Below, one piece after another: positions 32,773 through 41,269 of a stretch of DNA of 64,000 nucleotides. Under the pieces are notes generated by a model. The model was given only the letters and a program-made list of their open reading frames with translations, made no database searches and was not told the origin of the DNA. The stretch lies in NCBI RefSeq assembly GCF_000722545.1, contig NZ_JNVM01000038.1, positions 22,615 through 86,614 on the forward strand. The letters are read 5' to 3'. The DNA is from Paenibacillus tyrphae. GTDB taxonomy: Bacteria > Bacillota > Bacilli > Paenibacillales > NBRC-103111. How positions within the stretch are numbered: the first letter of the stretch is position 1; every line of letters starts with the position of its first letter. Both the position numbers and the translations under genes were made by a program.

Positions 32773-34776
32773 TTAATGAAACCCAAGTACCTTCCCGACA
32801 TTATAGACAGCTAGCGCGATTACGTAAGCTATTGCCAGCGCGTAACCTATGGAAAACCACGTCCATCGGGCCGACCCCGTTTCTTTTCGAATGACCCCGA
32901 CTGTCGCAAGGCATGGAACATAAAGCAAGATAAAAACCATAAAGCTAAAAGCCTGAAGTGGCGTAAAAAACTGCGAGATCATTCCCGAAAGACCGGCATC
33001 GTCAGGAGCGGCATAAATGATGCCCATCGTCGAGACGACGACTTCCTTCGCCAGAAATCCAGTAAGCAGCGCGGCACCCGCTTGCCAATTGCCGAAACCG
33101 AGCGGAGCAAGAACCGGTGACAAGATGGAACCGATCGCCTGAAGGAAGCTTTCGTTCATCGGCACGTTCCATCCGCCAGGCCCGGTGTATCCGAGCAGCC
33201 ATATGACGACCGAGCCGCCGAAAATGAACGTTCCCGCTTTTCGGACGAATCCTTTGCCCTTTTCCCATGTGCTGCGTGCCAGCGTTCGCCATTGCGGAAT
33301 GCGATACGGCGGTAGTTCGATGACGAACAGGGATTGTTCGCTCTTCGCGATCGTCAAGGAAAACACCTTCGCCAACATGAGCGCCACGACGACCCCCAAA
33401 ACGTATAACGATAAAACGATAAGCGCCTGATTACTTTTAAAAAACGTCCCGACAAACAAGCTGTAGACCGACAGCCGCGCGGAACACGACATAAGCGGGG
33501 TGAGCAATATGGTCAGCAAGCGCTCTTTGGGCTGCTCAATCGTCCTTGCGGCCATGATGCCGGGAACGTTACAGCCAAAGCCGATAATCATTGGGATGAA
33601 CGCCTTTCCGTTCAGACCGACACCTTCCATCAGCCGGTCCATAACGGCCGCAATGCGGGCCATATAGCCGGAGTCCTCGATGAAGGATATGATGAGAAAC
33701 AGCATGAAAATTTGGGGTACGAACACCAGCACCCCTCCCACACCGCCAATGATCCCGTCCAGAATGAGCGATTTAATGAACTCCGCGGCGCCGAACGTAT
33801 CGAGCAAGGAGCCGATTCCGTTCTTAACCGGACCGTTGAGCAAAGCATCCAGTTGATCGGATAACGGAGTGCCGATCCAATCGAACGTCAACTTGAACGT
33901 CAAATACATGAATGCAAGGAAAATTGGAATGCCGAGAACCTTATTGGTAACGATTTCGTCGATCCGCTCTGACAGCATTCTTCTGTCCTTCTTCGTTTCC
34001 CGTACGGCACGTTGCAGCCACCCGTCAATCATAAGCGCGCGCTGTGACCGGATGTACTGGCGTATATCTCTCATGCCCGTACTTTGTCTAACTTCGCGTT
34101 CGATCGCATCATAGAACGACTGAAGCCAGGCGGGATCAATGAATTTTCGAAGCTGCTGCAGGACAAGTATGTTGCCTTCCAGAAACTGCACCGCGAGCCA
34201 GCGCTTCGGTTCAATCTGAACCGGCATCTTGGCCTCCAGGTCAGAGATGGCCTTCTCCAGAAGCGGCCCGTAATCGAATCGCCGCGATTCATTCTGCCGG
34301 ATCTCTGCGGTCATTACCCGCTCCAGCTCTTCACAGCCTCGGCCCGATCGGGCGACTACGGGTACGACCTTCGCGCCTAGCTGCTTCTCCAGTTCGCGTA
34401 CATCGATGCTAAGCCCGCGAGCTTCGGCCACGTCGATCATGTTTAGCGCGACGACGACCGGTACACCGTACTCGAGCAGCTGCACGGTCAAATGCAGGTT
34501 GCGCTCCAATTGCGATGCGTCTACGACGTTCAACAACATCGACGGCGACTCCTCCAGCAAGTAGCGCGACGCCACGCCCTCATCCTCGGAAAGTGGGCTA
34601 AGCGAGTAGATACCCGGCAAATCGATAACTTTTCCTCTCTTACTCGTTAGCGTACCCACCTTCTTTTCCACCGTCACGCCTGCCCAGTTGCCCACATATT
34701 CATAAGAACTTGTCATCGTGTTAAAGAGCGACGTTTTACCCGTATTCGGGTTCCCGGCAAGAGCAACCGTTATCAT
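32773..34776 (-). CDS. feoB: Ferrous iron transport protein B
   Basis: A 667-residue GTP-gated Fe(II) transporter. The cytosolic G domain begins at once: G1 AGNPNTGKTSLFN, G3 DLPGIYSLSPLSEDE, G4 ALNMIDVAE; then the helical GDI region to about residue 270 and a membrane part with two Gate-type repeats (GFGCNVPGIMAARTIE and AKEVVVSTMGIIYA). The start ATG at 34776 overlaps feoA by four bases (ATGA). Regulated with feoA by the Fur box at 35036-35050. Confidence 0.96.
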   Translation of the reverse strand: MITVALAGNPNTGKTSLFNTMTSSYEYVGNWAGVTVEKKVGTLTSKRGKVIDLPGIYSLSPLSEDEGVASRYLLEESPSMLLNVVDASQLERNLHLTVQLLEYGVPVVVALNMIDVAEARGLSIDVRELEKQLGAKVVPVVARSGRGCEELERVMTAEIRQNESRRFDYGPLLEKAISDLEAKMPVQIEPKRWLAVQFLEGNILVLQQLRKFIDPAWLQSFYDAIEREVRQSTGMRDIRQYIRSQRALMIDGWLQRAVRETKKDRRMLSERIDEIVTNKVLGIPIFLAFMYLTFKLTFDWIGTPLSDQLDALLNGPVKNGIGSLLDTFGAAEFIKSLILDGIIGGVGGVLVFVPQIFMLFLIISFIEDSGYMARIAAVMDRLMEGVGLNGKAFIPMIIGFGCNVPGIMAARTIEQPKERLLTILLTPLMSCSARLSVYSLFVGTFFKSNQALIVLSLYVLGVVVALMLAKVFSLTIAKSEQSLFVIELPPYRIPQWRTLARSTWEKGKGFVRKAGTFIFGGSVVIWLLGYTGPGGWNVPMNESFLQAIGSILSPVLAPLGFGNWQAGAALLTGFLAKEVVVSTMGIIYAAPDDAGLSGMISQFFTPLQAFSFMVFILLYVPCLATVGVIRKETGSARWTWFSIGYALAIAYVIALAVYNVGKVLGFH

Positions 34777-35000
34777 ACCGCTTCCACCTGTATACAAACC
34801 GCTTCTTTGCGGCGAATGGCAATCCACTGCCCTTTCGCTTCGATCATGCACGGACCGCCAAACGGCAGTAGTTTGCGAAGCGAGATGACGGATCCTTCCA
34901 TAATGCCAAAATCGTTCAACCTGTGCAGGACAAGTTCGTTCACGGATGCCAAATCAATTATTTTCACCTTGGTGTCTCGGGCAATATCCGTTAACTTCAT
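34773..35000 (-). CDS. feoA: Ferrous iron transport protein A
   Basis: A 75-residue SH3-like protein starting MKLTDIARDTKVKII, with LNDFGIMEGSVISLRKLLPFGGP in the middle, the usual FeoA core. It helps FeoB function by a still debated mechanism. The ATG at 35000 is chosen because AGGA lies eight bases upstream; upstream in-frame ATGs at 35009 and 35087 would either abut the ribosome site or lie beyond the Fur box. Confidence 0.92.
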   Translation of the reverse strand: MKLTDIARDTKVKIIDLASVNELVLHRLNDFGIMEGSVISLRKLLPFGGPCMIEAKGQWIAIRRKEAVCIQVEAV

Positions 35001-35035
35001 CGTGATCATCCTAACCTGTAAGAATTGGATATTGT

Positions 35036-35050
35036 TGATAATGATTATCA
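35036..35050. promoter_or_regulatory. Fur box of the feo operon
   Basis: TGATAATGATTATCA, a perfect 7-1-7 inverted repeat identical to the Bacillus Fur consensus, 36 bases upstream of the feoA start. Iron-replete Fur would repress feoAB and the Cys-rich partner. Confidence 0.92.
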
Positions 35051-35291
35051 GTATCTCCGAGGTATATTGTAGGCCTATACACGGCAAATGTCTATAACTT
35101 TTAGCAAAAAAGTATATATAATTTGTAACAAAATAAAACGTTTTTTGACTTCACGCTTAAACAACATGTTTCTGGAAGAATATGAACTCCGGTTTTTGGA
35201 AGAATCGTTATAGTACTGGCCGTCATCTGTAAAATTTAACGAAATCAACTATCATCTCCTTACTTAAAAATTCCCATACAACATCCATGTA

Positions 35292-35321
35292 TTGACTTAC
35301 CTATCTAAATGGTAGTATTAT
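35292..35321 (+). promoter_or_regulatory. Putative promoter of the 103-residue protein gene
   Basis: TTGACT (35292-35297), 18 bases, TATTAT (35316-35321), about 50 bases before the ATG at 35374. The rest of 35051-35291 is AT-rich and shows no other feature. Confidence 0.5.
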
Positions 35322-35373
35322 TCCTCTCGCCTGTACAGCAATCTCTACATTCTGAATCTAAGGAGGATTAAGC

Positions 35374-35685
35374 ATGAATCGTGAAGTTGAACAAGTCTTG
35401 CAGACAACTTTACAAAACTGGAACTCTATGGCACTAGCGGAGCACGAGGATTCGGAAGCAGCGGCGAACGCATTTGAATCTTCCTTTTATCGATTCATCG
35501 ACGCCGTCCGGGAATGGGCTTCCGGCTTAGAGCCGCAGCCTGAGACGATTGAGGCCTTTCTGGATCTTCCGATGGTACAAGAGATCATTGAACTGCTTCC
35601 AACGCCGCTCTATCTGAATTTCGAAACTGAAGCTGAACTTATTGTACAAAAAAAGTTTCGAATCGAAGATGAAAAGTACGATTAA
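35374..35685 (+). CDS. Hypothetical 103-residue acidic protein
   Basis: A small, mostly helical, acidic protein (MNREVEQVLQTTLQNWNSM) without signal peptide, membrane segment or Cys. Support for coding: AAGGAGGATT before the ATG, a promoter upstream, and a stop directly before a terminator-type hairpin. It lies on the opposite strand to, and between, the feo and yhf-pts operons. I do not recognise the family. Confidence 0.7.
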   Translation: MNREVEQVLQTTLQNWNSMALAEHEDSEAAANAFESSFYRFIDAVREWASGLEPQPETIEAFLDLPMVQEIIELLPTPLYLNFETEAELIVQKKFRIEDEKYD

Positions 35686-35721
35686 CAAAAAATCCGCGAT
35701 ATACGCGGATCTAATACACTA
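35684..35721 (-). terminator. Terminator of the yhf-pts operon, repeated terminator family
   Basis: Minus-strand ATCCGCG, five bases, CGCGGAT, TTTTTTGTT, 17 bases after the ptsI stop. It differs from 32523-32560 at two of 38 positions. It is the only terminator seen in the 9.5 kb from the yhfZ promoter. Confidence 0.85.
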
Positions 35722-35737
35722 TATTGCATCTCATAAC

Positions 35738-37468
35738 TTATTGAGGGTGCTTTTGTGTCAAGTACACGCTTTGTACCAATGCGGCAACTTCTTCCTCCGT
35801 GCCTAGTTCCAGCGCTTGAGCGGCCAGACGCTGCATGGAAGCGGCTGACAACCGGGAAATTTGGCTGCGGGCCGGAAGAATCGAGGACGCGCTCATGCTG
35901 AATTCGTCGAGCCCCAGGCCAAGCAGCAGCGGAATCGCCTGCGGATCGCCGGCCATCTCGCCGCACATCCCGACCCAACGCCCCTCCCGGTGCGCAGCGT
36001 CGATGACCATTTTGATCAGCCGCAAAATCGCCGGATGATACGGCTGGTACAAATAGGCCACCTGTTCGTTCATCCGGTCAGCCGCCATCGTATACTGAAT
36101 GAGATCATTCGTTCCGATGCTGAAGAAGTCCGTTTCTTTCGCAAACTGATCGGCCAGCAAGGCGGCCGCCGGTACCTCGATCATGATGCCGATTTGCAGC
36201 TCTTCGGCTACCGGGATGCCCTCCAGCTGCAATTTGGCCTTCTCTTCCAGCAAAACCGCTTTCGCTTTCCGATATTCGTCGAGCGTGGCGATCATCGGAA
36301 ACATGATTCGCAGTTGGCCGTGCACGCTTGCACGCAGAAGGGCGCGCAATTGCGTACGGAACAAATGTTGCCGCTCCAGGCACAGGCGAACCGCGCGGAA
36401 ACCGAGGAACGGATTCATCTCCTTCGGCAGCTCCAGATAAGGAAGTTCCTTATCACCGCCAATATCGAGCGTCCTCACAACGACAGGCTTCCCCTTCATG
36501 CTTTCCAGTACGGACCTGTAGGCGTCATACTGCGCCTCTTCGGACGGCATCCGGTCGCTATCCATAAACAGAAACTCCGTGCGGTACAGACCGATGCCTT
36601 CCCCGCCGTTCTCCAGAACGGCGCCAACGTCAGCGGGCGAGCCGATATTGGCCGCCAGTTCCACCTGCTTCCCGTCTGCCGATATGGTGGTCTTCGTACG
36701 GAATGCGCGCCATTCGGCCCGTTGTCTTTCATAGTCGGCCTGCTTGTGCCTATATGCTGCGATTGTCTCGTCTGTCGGATTGAGGATCACCTCGCCGTCC
36801 AGTCCGTTCACGATCACCCAATCGCCGTCGCTCGCCTCTTGCAAAACCTGTTTCGTTCCGACCACGGCCGGAATTTCCAGCGAGCGGGCCATAATCGCCG
36901 AATGCGAGGTGCGCCCGCCGATATTCGTTGCGAAACCTTTCACATATTGACGGTTTAACTGCGCCGTGTCCGACGGGGTCAAGTCCTCGGCAATGACGAT
37001 CACATCTTCGCCGATTTCGGCCGGATTCGTGTTCGGTACCCCCAGCAGATGCTTCAAGATGCGCCGGGTAACGTCGCGCATGTCGGAGGCTCGTTCTTTC
37101 AAGTAATCGCTCTTCATGTTTTGGAACATTTCGATCAATTGGGCCGAAACTTCCTGAAGCGCATAGGCTGCGTTGAGCGCTTTTTCCTTGATCATCTCCT
37201 TGACCGGATCAATCAATTCGGGATCGCTCACAAGCAGCAGATGGGATTCGAAGATTTCCGCCTGCTGCTCGCCCAATTCTCCGAGCACTCGATCCCTGAT
37301 CACCTGAAGCTCGGCTTCGGCCTTGCTGACAGCGTCGTCCAGCCGGGAGACTTCGGCCTCCTTGTCGGCAACGGCCGTGTTGCTGACGGAATAATCAGTC
37401 TCCTTCAGAATAAACGCGCGGGCAATGGCGATGCCTGGCGACGCCGCGATCCCGACAATTTTATTCAT
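35738..37468 (-). CDS. ptsI: PTS Enzyme I (phosphoenolpyruvate-protein phosphotransferase)
   Basis: A 576-residue full-length Enzyme I. N-terminal HPr-binding helices (about 30-140), the phosphorylated His189 in GGRTSHSAIMA, then the PEP-binding TIM barrel with LYRTEFLFMD, RTLDIGGDKELPYL, MIEVPAAALLA, FSIGTNDLIQY and the active Cys in VGMCGEMAGDP. It takes phosphate from PEP and passes it to HPr. The ATG overlaps the end of ptsH by eight bases behind GGGGAG, so the pair is co-translated. Here it is the last gene of the yhf-like operon rather than next to a sugar EII, which suggests dedicated use. It could also be the cell's only Enzyme I; the window cannot tell. Confidence 0.95.
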   Translation of the reverse strand: MNKIVGIAASPGIAIARAFILKETDYSVSNTAVADKEAEVSRLDDAVSKAEAELQVIRDRVLGELGEQQAEIFESHLLLVSDPELIDPVKEMIKEKALNAAYALQEVSAQLIEMFQNMKSDYLKERASDMRDVTRRILKHLLGVPNTNPAEIGEDVIVIAEDLTPSDTAQLNRQYVKGFATNIGGRTSHSAIMARSLEIPAVVGTKQVLQEASDGDWVIVNGLDGEVILNPTDETIAAYRHKQADYERQRAEWRAFRTKTTISADGKQVELAANIGSPADVGAVLENGGEGIGLYRTEFLFMDSDRMPSEEAQYDAYRSVLESMKGKPVVVRTLDIGGDKELPYLELPKEMNPFLGFRAVRLCLERQHLFRTQLRALLRASVHGQLRIMFPMIATLDEYRKAKAVLLEEKAKLQLEGIPVAEELQIGIMIEVPAAALLADQFAKETDFFSIGTNDLIQYTMAADRMNEQVAYLYQPYHPAILRLIKMVIDAAHREGRWVGMCGEMAGDPQAIPLLLGLGLDEFSMSASSILPARSQISRLSAASMQRLAAQALELGTEEEVAALVQSVYLTQKHPQ

Positions 37469-37736
37469 ACAGCTCCCCTAGCCTTTCCTTGATGATGACA
37501 TCTTTCAACGCTTGCAGCGCCTCCCCCTCTTCCGGTCCTTCCGCACTCAGCGTGATGGTGTCGCCGCTTTCCAGATCGAGCGAAAGCAGTGCAAGGACAG
37601 AGTGCATTTTCACCTTTTTCCCGTGTGCTTCAGCGAAGCAAGCCGTATTTTCGAATGTTTTCGCCATTTTCACCAGTGCTGTAGCCGGCCGTGCATGAAC
37701 GCCGTTTTCATCCATAATACGAAACGTCAATTGCAT
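37461..37736 (-). CDS. ptsH: HPr-type phosphocarrier protein
   Basis: A 91-residue HPr. The phospho-histidine is His14 in NGVHARPAT (His15 of classical HPr) and the regulatory serine is Ser46 in KMHSVLALLSL, so both the PTS site and the HPr-kinase site are kept; it is not Crh. The segment around Ser46 departs from the usual KSILGLMSL, suggesting a specialised paralogue. ATG at 37736 follows GGAGGGG. Located between yhfW and ptsI; phosphate transfer to the PRD protein YhfY at 43936 is a natural hypothesis. Confidence 0.93.
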   Translation of the reverse strand: MQLTFRIMDENGVHARPATALVKMAKTFENTACFAEAHGKKVKMHSVLALLSLDLESGDTITLSAEGPEEGEALQALKDVIIKERLGELYE

Positions 37737-37792
37737 AGTTTTCCCCTCCGAATTGCACTTTGCATCATTTCTTGCGGGTTCGGCCCCGCCTC

Positions 37793-38986
37793 TCAAGGTT
37801 TCCGAATGTCGCGCCAAAAGCTGGTCCCGTATTCAGGCGCGGGAATGCCGATGCATTCCGCCATCGTCGCCGCAATATCAGCCATCGTGCTCCTCGTACC
37901 GATCGATACCGGCCGAATCGGCTTGCCCGCAATGAGCACCGGCGTCTGTTCTCTTGTATGGTTCGAATGTCCGATCGTCGGATCGTTGCCGTGATCGGCG
38001 GTGATCATCAGGATATCTTCGTCGCCGAGCTCCGGAATGAAGGCGGCAAGAAAACGATCCGTTTCTTCCAGTACGCCTTTATACCACGCACAGTCTTCTT
38101 TATGCCCCGCCAAATCCGTCTCCTGAACATTGACCAGAAATATGGCGTTTTCCTCGCACTCTCGATATAAACGCCGGTAGACGGCCAGCACATCCTTCGT
38201 TTCCACAACCGGATCGCTGAACCCGCCGGCCAGAATAACATCCGCCGTTTTACCGATCCGATATACCGGATAGCCGGCCTGCTCCGCCATATAAGCGAAT
38301 TGCTTCTCAAATTCGACGCCATACCCGAGGTGCGTCACCTTGTAGCCTTCGCCGTATACATTCGCTTTCGGGCTGTCGACACCCCATTGCCCCGGATGCT
38401 TCTCTTTGATAACGGATAAAATAATATCGAGGTTCGTCTTCTCATTGCCGAATACAATGACCCGGCTCGTATCCACCTGCTCGCGGACGATTTTGCCGAT
38501 CTCGACGACCTTCTCGTACGGCATCCGATTCAAGTCGCCCACGACATTGATAATATTGCCTAGCTGCGATTCCAGATTATCCCCGACGACAACCGCCTCT
38601 TCCACCAGCAAAACCGTGGCCCCGGGAACGGGACGCTCCACCTTGTAGCCGGCTGCTTCAAGCGCTCGCTTGATGACCGGACCGACTTCGCGCATCAATC
38701 TTTTGGCGGGAACGCCGGGCTTGCTGCCCATCAATTCCTGATGCCCCATAAACGTATCGGCTCCGTAATGGGCCAGGTTGCAGCGGCCGTAAGCGGCCGA
38801 CGGTTCACCGGTCTCATCCGCAAGCATGCCCAATCCGAGCCGATATAAAACCGGGATGTCGAGCTGTACGCTTTCCCGAAGATGCTTGTACGTATTGGCT
38901 CCCGCATCTTCCGGCTTGACGGCCGCACAATCGTCCATCGCGCCGATGCCGAATCCGTCCAACACCAATAAAGTCAATTTTCCCAT
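37793..38986 (-). CDS. yhfW: YhfW: phosphopentomutase-like metalloenzyme of the alkaline phosphatase superfamily
   Basis: A 397-residue protein with the phosphopentomutase layout: metal ligand Asp in LVLDGFGIGAMDD, FMGHQELMGSKP in the cap, and metal ligands in LVNVQETDLAGHKED, ITADHGNDPTIGHSNHTREQ near the C-terminus. The D-x-H spacing matches DeoB, but overall divergence and operon context fit YhfW of the enterobacterial yhf operon, whose substrate has not been described to my knowledge. It is expected to move or remove a phosphate within a pentose-like or other small phosphate ester. ATG behind GAGGGATG, two bases after yhfX. Confidence 0.85.
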   Translation of the reverse strand: MGKLTLLVLDGFGIGAMDDCAAVKPEDAGANTYKHLRESVQLDIPVLYRLGLGMLADETGEPSAAYGRCNLAHYGADTFMGHQELMGSKPGVPAKRLMREVGPVIKRALEAAGYKVERPVPGATVLLVEEAVVVGDNLESQLGNIINVVGDLNRMPYEKVVEIGKIVREQVDTSRVIVFGNEKTNLDIILSVIKEKHPGQWGVDSPKANVYGEGYKVTHLGYGVEFEKQFAYMAEQAGYPVYRIGKTADVILAGGFSDPVVETKDVLAVYRRLYRECEENAIFLVNVQETDLAGHKEDCAWYKGVLEETDRFLAAFIPELGDEDILMITADHGNDPTIGHSNHTREQTPVLIAGKPIRPVSIGTRSTMADIAATMAECIGIPAPEYGTSFWRDIRKP

Positions 38987-38988
38987 CG

Positions 38989-40152
38989 CTACATCCCTCT
39001 TCGCTGGAAATGGACCAGTTCCGGCTTGCCGGCGCCAATCCCTTTAACATAGGCAACATGGGACCGCGTCACAAAGATTTGCGCACGGAACGCATACACG
39101 ACCGTATCGCCGACTTTCATCGGCTCTTCCCGCTCCAGGCTGCCGTAATAGTCGATATTTTCTGCCGGGACCTGGCTGACGTTCGCCTGCTGTTTTACGA
39201 TATCCGCAGGAGTCGAACCGTAGAGCGCCTTCTCCATATTGGAACGTGCATAGAAGCCGCCTGCGATCGTATAGGCGAACCGATCATCCATATGCGAAAT
39301 TTCCGACACGTACACCATGGCGGGAATTTCCGTCAAATGTTCATGATAAGCATGAAGCGGCGTCGTGCCGGTCATCGCATGGCCCGGTTCGCTATGCGTC
39401 ACGCCGTATTTCGCAAGCAGCGGGATCGTATGGCAGCAGGTCGCGCTGGGCGCGTTCACATGCTTGACCTCGATGCCGCGGTCCTCCAATCGTTCAACCG
39501 CGCTTGCCAAAGTCTCCATATTGGAGGTGAAGGCAAAATCCGTCCGTTCCGGATTGATTTGCAGCACCGGAAAGCTGGTTACACCGGCAACGCGAATTCC
39601 CTTCAATTTCAGCAGTTCCGGCAGCTGGCCGTCCAACTCTTCCAGCAAAAATCCGCCGAACTGCCCCGGAAAAATCGTGTCGCCGCCCTTGATGACACGC
39701 AAGACGACATCTTGCACATGCCCAAGCTCCAGTGACGCATCCGACAGTTGTTTCGCCCTTTCGTACGAAAATAACGTGACGACTTCAGGCTGCAGCTTGC
39801 CGATCACATGTTTCCACTGCGTTTTGCCGGGTTGGACGATATGGCCGATATTGCCGATCCGGCAGCCGCTTTCCCATAAATTGTTCGCTTCGTCGATATC
39901 GACGGCAACGGCGCGCTCAATCCCGTTGTACTCGATAAGCTTCCCGACAAAACCGCTTCGTCCGAGCTGCTTGGTCATATAATACAAATTCATCCGGTAG
40001 CGATCCGCCGTTTGACGAAGCGCCCTTATATTCAATTCCAACGCATCCGTATCGATGACGTAGGTGTTTGGCGGAATCGTGCCGTCCTGATGAAGGAGCG
40101 CCGCCGCACTGATCAACCCCTCGTTCCGTTTTAAGGTCATATCTACAAACAT
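38989..40152 (-). CDS. yhfX: YhfX: alanine-racemase-fold PLP enzyme
   Basis: A 387-residue fold-type-III PLP protein. The Schiff-base lysine is in LYYMTKQLGRS near residue 60. The TIM barrel follows, with RVIKGGDTIFPGQFGG, HVNAPSATC, and GHAMTGTTPLHAY, then a beta domain. This belongs to the YhfX branch related to alanine racemase and D-threonine aldolase; racemase or aldolase/decarboxylase chemistry on a D- or L-amino substrate is expected. The gene starts six bases after yhfS. Homologues occur in the yhf operon together with YhfS and Php, which supports one pathway. Confidence 0.87.
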   Translation of the reverse strand: MFVDMTLKRNEGLISAAALLHQDGTIPPNTYVIDTDALELNIRALRQTADRYRMNLYYMTKQLGRSGFVGKLIEYNGIERAVAVDIDEANNLWESGCRIGNIGHIVQPGKTQWKHVIGKLQPEVVTLFSYERAKQLSDASLELGHVQDVVLRVIKGGDTIFPGQFGGFLLEELDGQLPELLKLKGIRVAGVTSFPVLQINPERTDFAFTSNMETLASAVERLEDRGIEVKHVNAPSATCCHTIPLLAKYGVTHSEPGHAMTGTTPLHAYHEHLTEIPAMVYVSEISHMDDRFAYTIAGGFYARSNMEKALYGSTPADIVKQQANVSQVPAENIDYYGSLEREEPMKVGDTVVYAFRAQIFVTRSHVAYVKGIGAGKPELVHFQRRGM

Positions 40153-40158
40153 TTCCTG

Positions 40159-41265
40159 TCATCCCCTTGCTTCGTCTAAGGCTCCTTGCAAGATGCGGAT
40201 TACCGTGCCGGCAGAAGCTTTCATCGGGTTGATCCGAAGCCCGTAGTCCCGGAGCTTGGGCTGACTTTCCAGGAAGCTTCCGGACACCCGGTAGATCATC
40301 GGAATCAGTTCGAAGCGCGACTCTGCCCCGACCGGATAGGTCGCCGCCCCATATTTGGATGCGAGTTCAATGACTTTCTGCGCGATCGGCTGTTCGAGCT
40401 CAACAATGACATTTTTGGATTGCGAGTTCGTGATATAAGCTTCGCGCACACCGGGGATTTCCCCGTTCATCAGGCGCTCGCATAATTGTTCCACTTGCTC
40501 GTTCTGAATAGCCAGCATCACAGGTGCGAAAACCATGCTGCGCAGCAGCTCATGCGCCTCGTACCCTTGCACCTGGCCGCCGCCGGAATAGTTGCGCTCA
40601 TGCAGCTTCTCGATGCCTTCCCGCCTGCCGATAATGATGCCGATGCCTTGCGGCCCCATCAGCTTGAAGCCCGAGAAGGTGGAATAATCCGCGCCGTATT
40701 CCGAACCGATGCCTTTCATTTTCATCGCGCAATAATTGTCGTCGACGACAATGGGCAGATCCGGCCGTTTCACCTTGACGAGTGCAATCACATCCTGCAA
40801 GCAATACGTATCCGTCGGCTGCTGCCGGGCATGCTGAACGTAAAAGACTTTGGAAACCCGGTCTTGCTCCAGCAGCTGTACAAGCTGCTCCCGGTCGTTA
40901 TAATCGGCTTGCGACGGCTTGAGCCCCATCAGCCGGAACGTTTCTTTCGTTGTGGTATACATCGGCGCCGTATGGACCAAGACCGAATCGCCCGGCTCGA
41001 CGAGGACGCTCAGAATCGTGCGAATCGCTCCCGTTCCGCTTCCCCGCACGAGCGCGCACGCTTCTGCGCCGAAGCACCGGGCCAGCACCTTCTCCACGCG
41101 GGCCGTGGTGAGCGGCCGCTGATACGCCGGATGCAGCCCGACGTCGCCGGTTTGATAAAACTCGTTATTCGTAAATTCTTTTGTAATTTCATCGATCAGT
41201 TGGAATTGAAGCCGCTTCGCTTCTTCTAACGTGCGATTTTGCAAAATGGATTGTTCATAACGCAT
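40159..41265 (-). CDS. yhfS: YhfS: fold-type-I PLP-dependent enzyme
   Basis: A 368-residue protein of the aspartate-aminotransferase/Cys-Met-metabolism fold. LVRGSGTGAIRTIL is the PLP phosphate-binding turn, IVVDDNYCAMKMKG gives the PLP aspartate, and the Schiff-base lysine is in FSGFKLMGPQG. Best matched to YhfS of the yhf operon; beta- or gamma-elimination, transamination or aldol chemistry are all possible. ATG at 41265 is preceded by AGGAGG; an extension of 48 codons upstream would overlap php and is rejected. Four bases separate it from php. Confidence 0.88.
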   Translation of the reverse strand: MRYEQSILQNRTLEEAKRLQFQLIDEITKEFTNNEFYQTGDVGLHPAYQRPLTTARVEKVLARCFGAEACALVRGSGTGAIRTILSVLVEPGDSVLVHTAPMYTTTKETFRLMGLKPSQADYNDREQLVQLLEQDRVSKVFYVQHARQQPTDTYCLQDVIALVKVKRPDLPIVVDDNYCAMKMKGIGSEYGADYSTFSGFKLMGPQGIGIIIGRREGIEKLHERNYSGGGQVQGYEAHELLRSMVFAPVMLAIQNEQVEQLCERLMNGEIPGVREAYITNSQSKNVIVELEQPIAQKVIELASKYGAATYPVGAESRFELIPMIYRVSGSFLESQPKLRDYGLRINPMKASAGTVIRILQGALDEARG

Positions 41266-41269
41266 GGGA

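Noticed and set aside
35861..36958. Long open frame (365 codons) on the plus strand opposite ptsI
   Set aside because: It mirrors a well-conserved Enzyme I gene, has no ribosome site and encodes a His/Arg-rich sequence typical of antisense frames.
37793..38986. Annotation as phosphopentomutase DeoB
   Set aside because: Motifs are similar, but the gene set around it is that of yhf, where this position is YhfW; nucleoside salvage genes are absent.
39010..39735. 241-codon plus-strand frame opposite yhfX
   Set aside because: Same reason: antisense to a conserved gene, composition unlike a protein.
40486..41229. 247-codon plus-strand frame opposite yhfS
   Set aside because: Antisense shadow of a real PLP enzyme gene; no RBS or recognisable domain.
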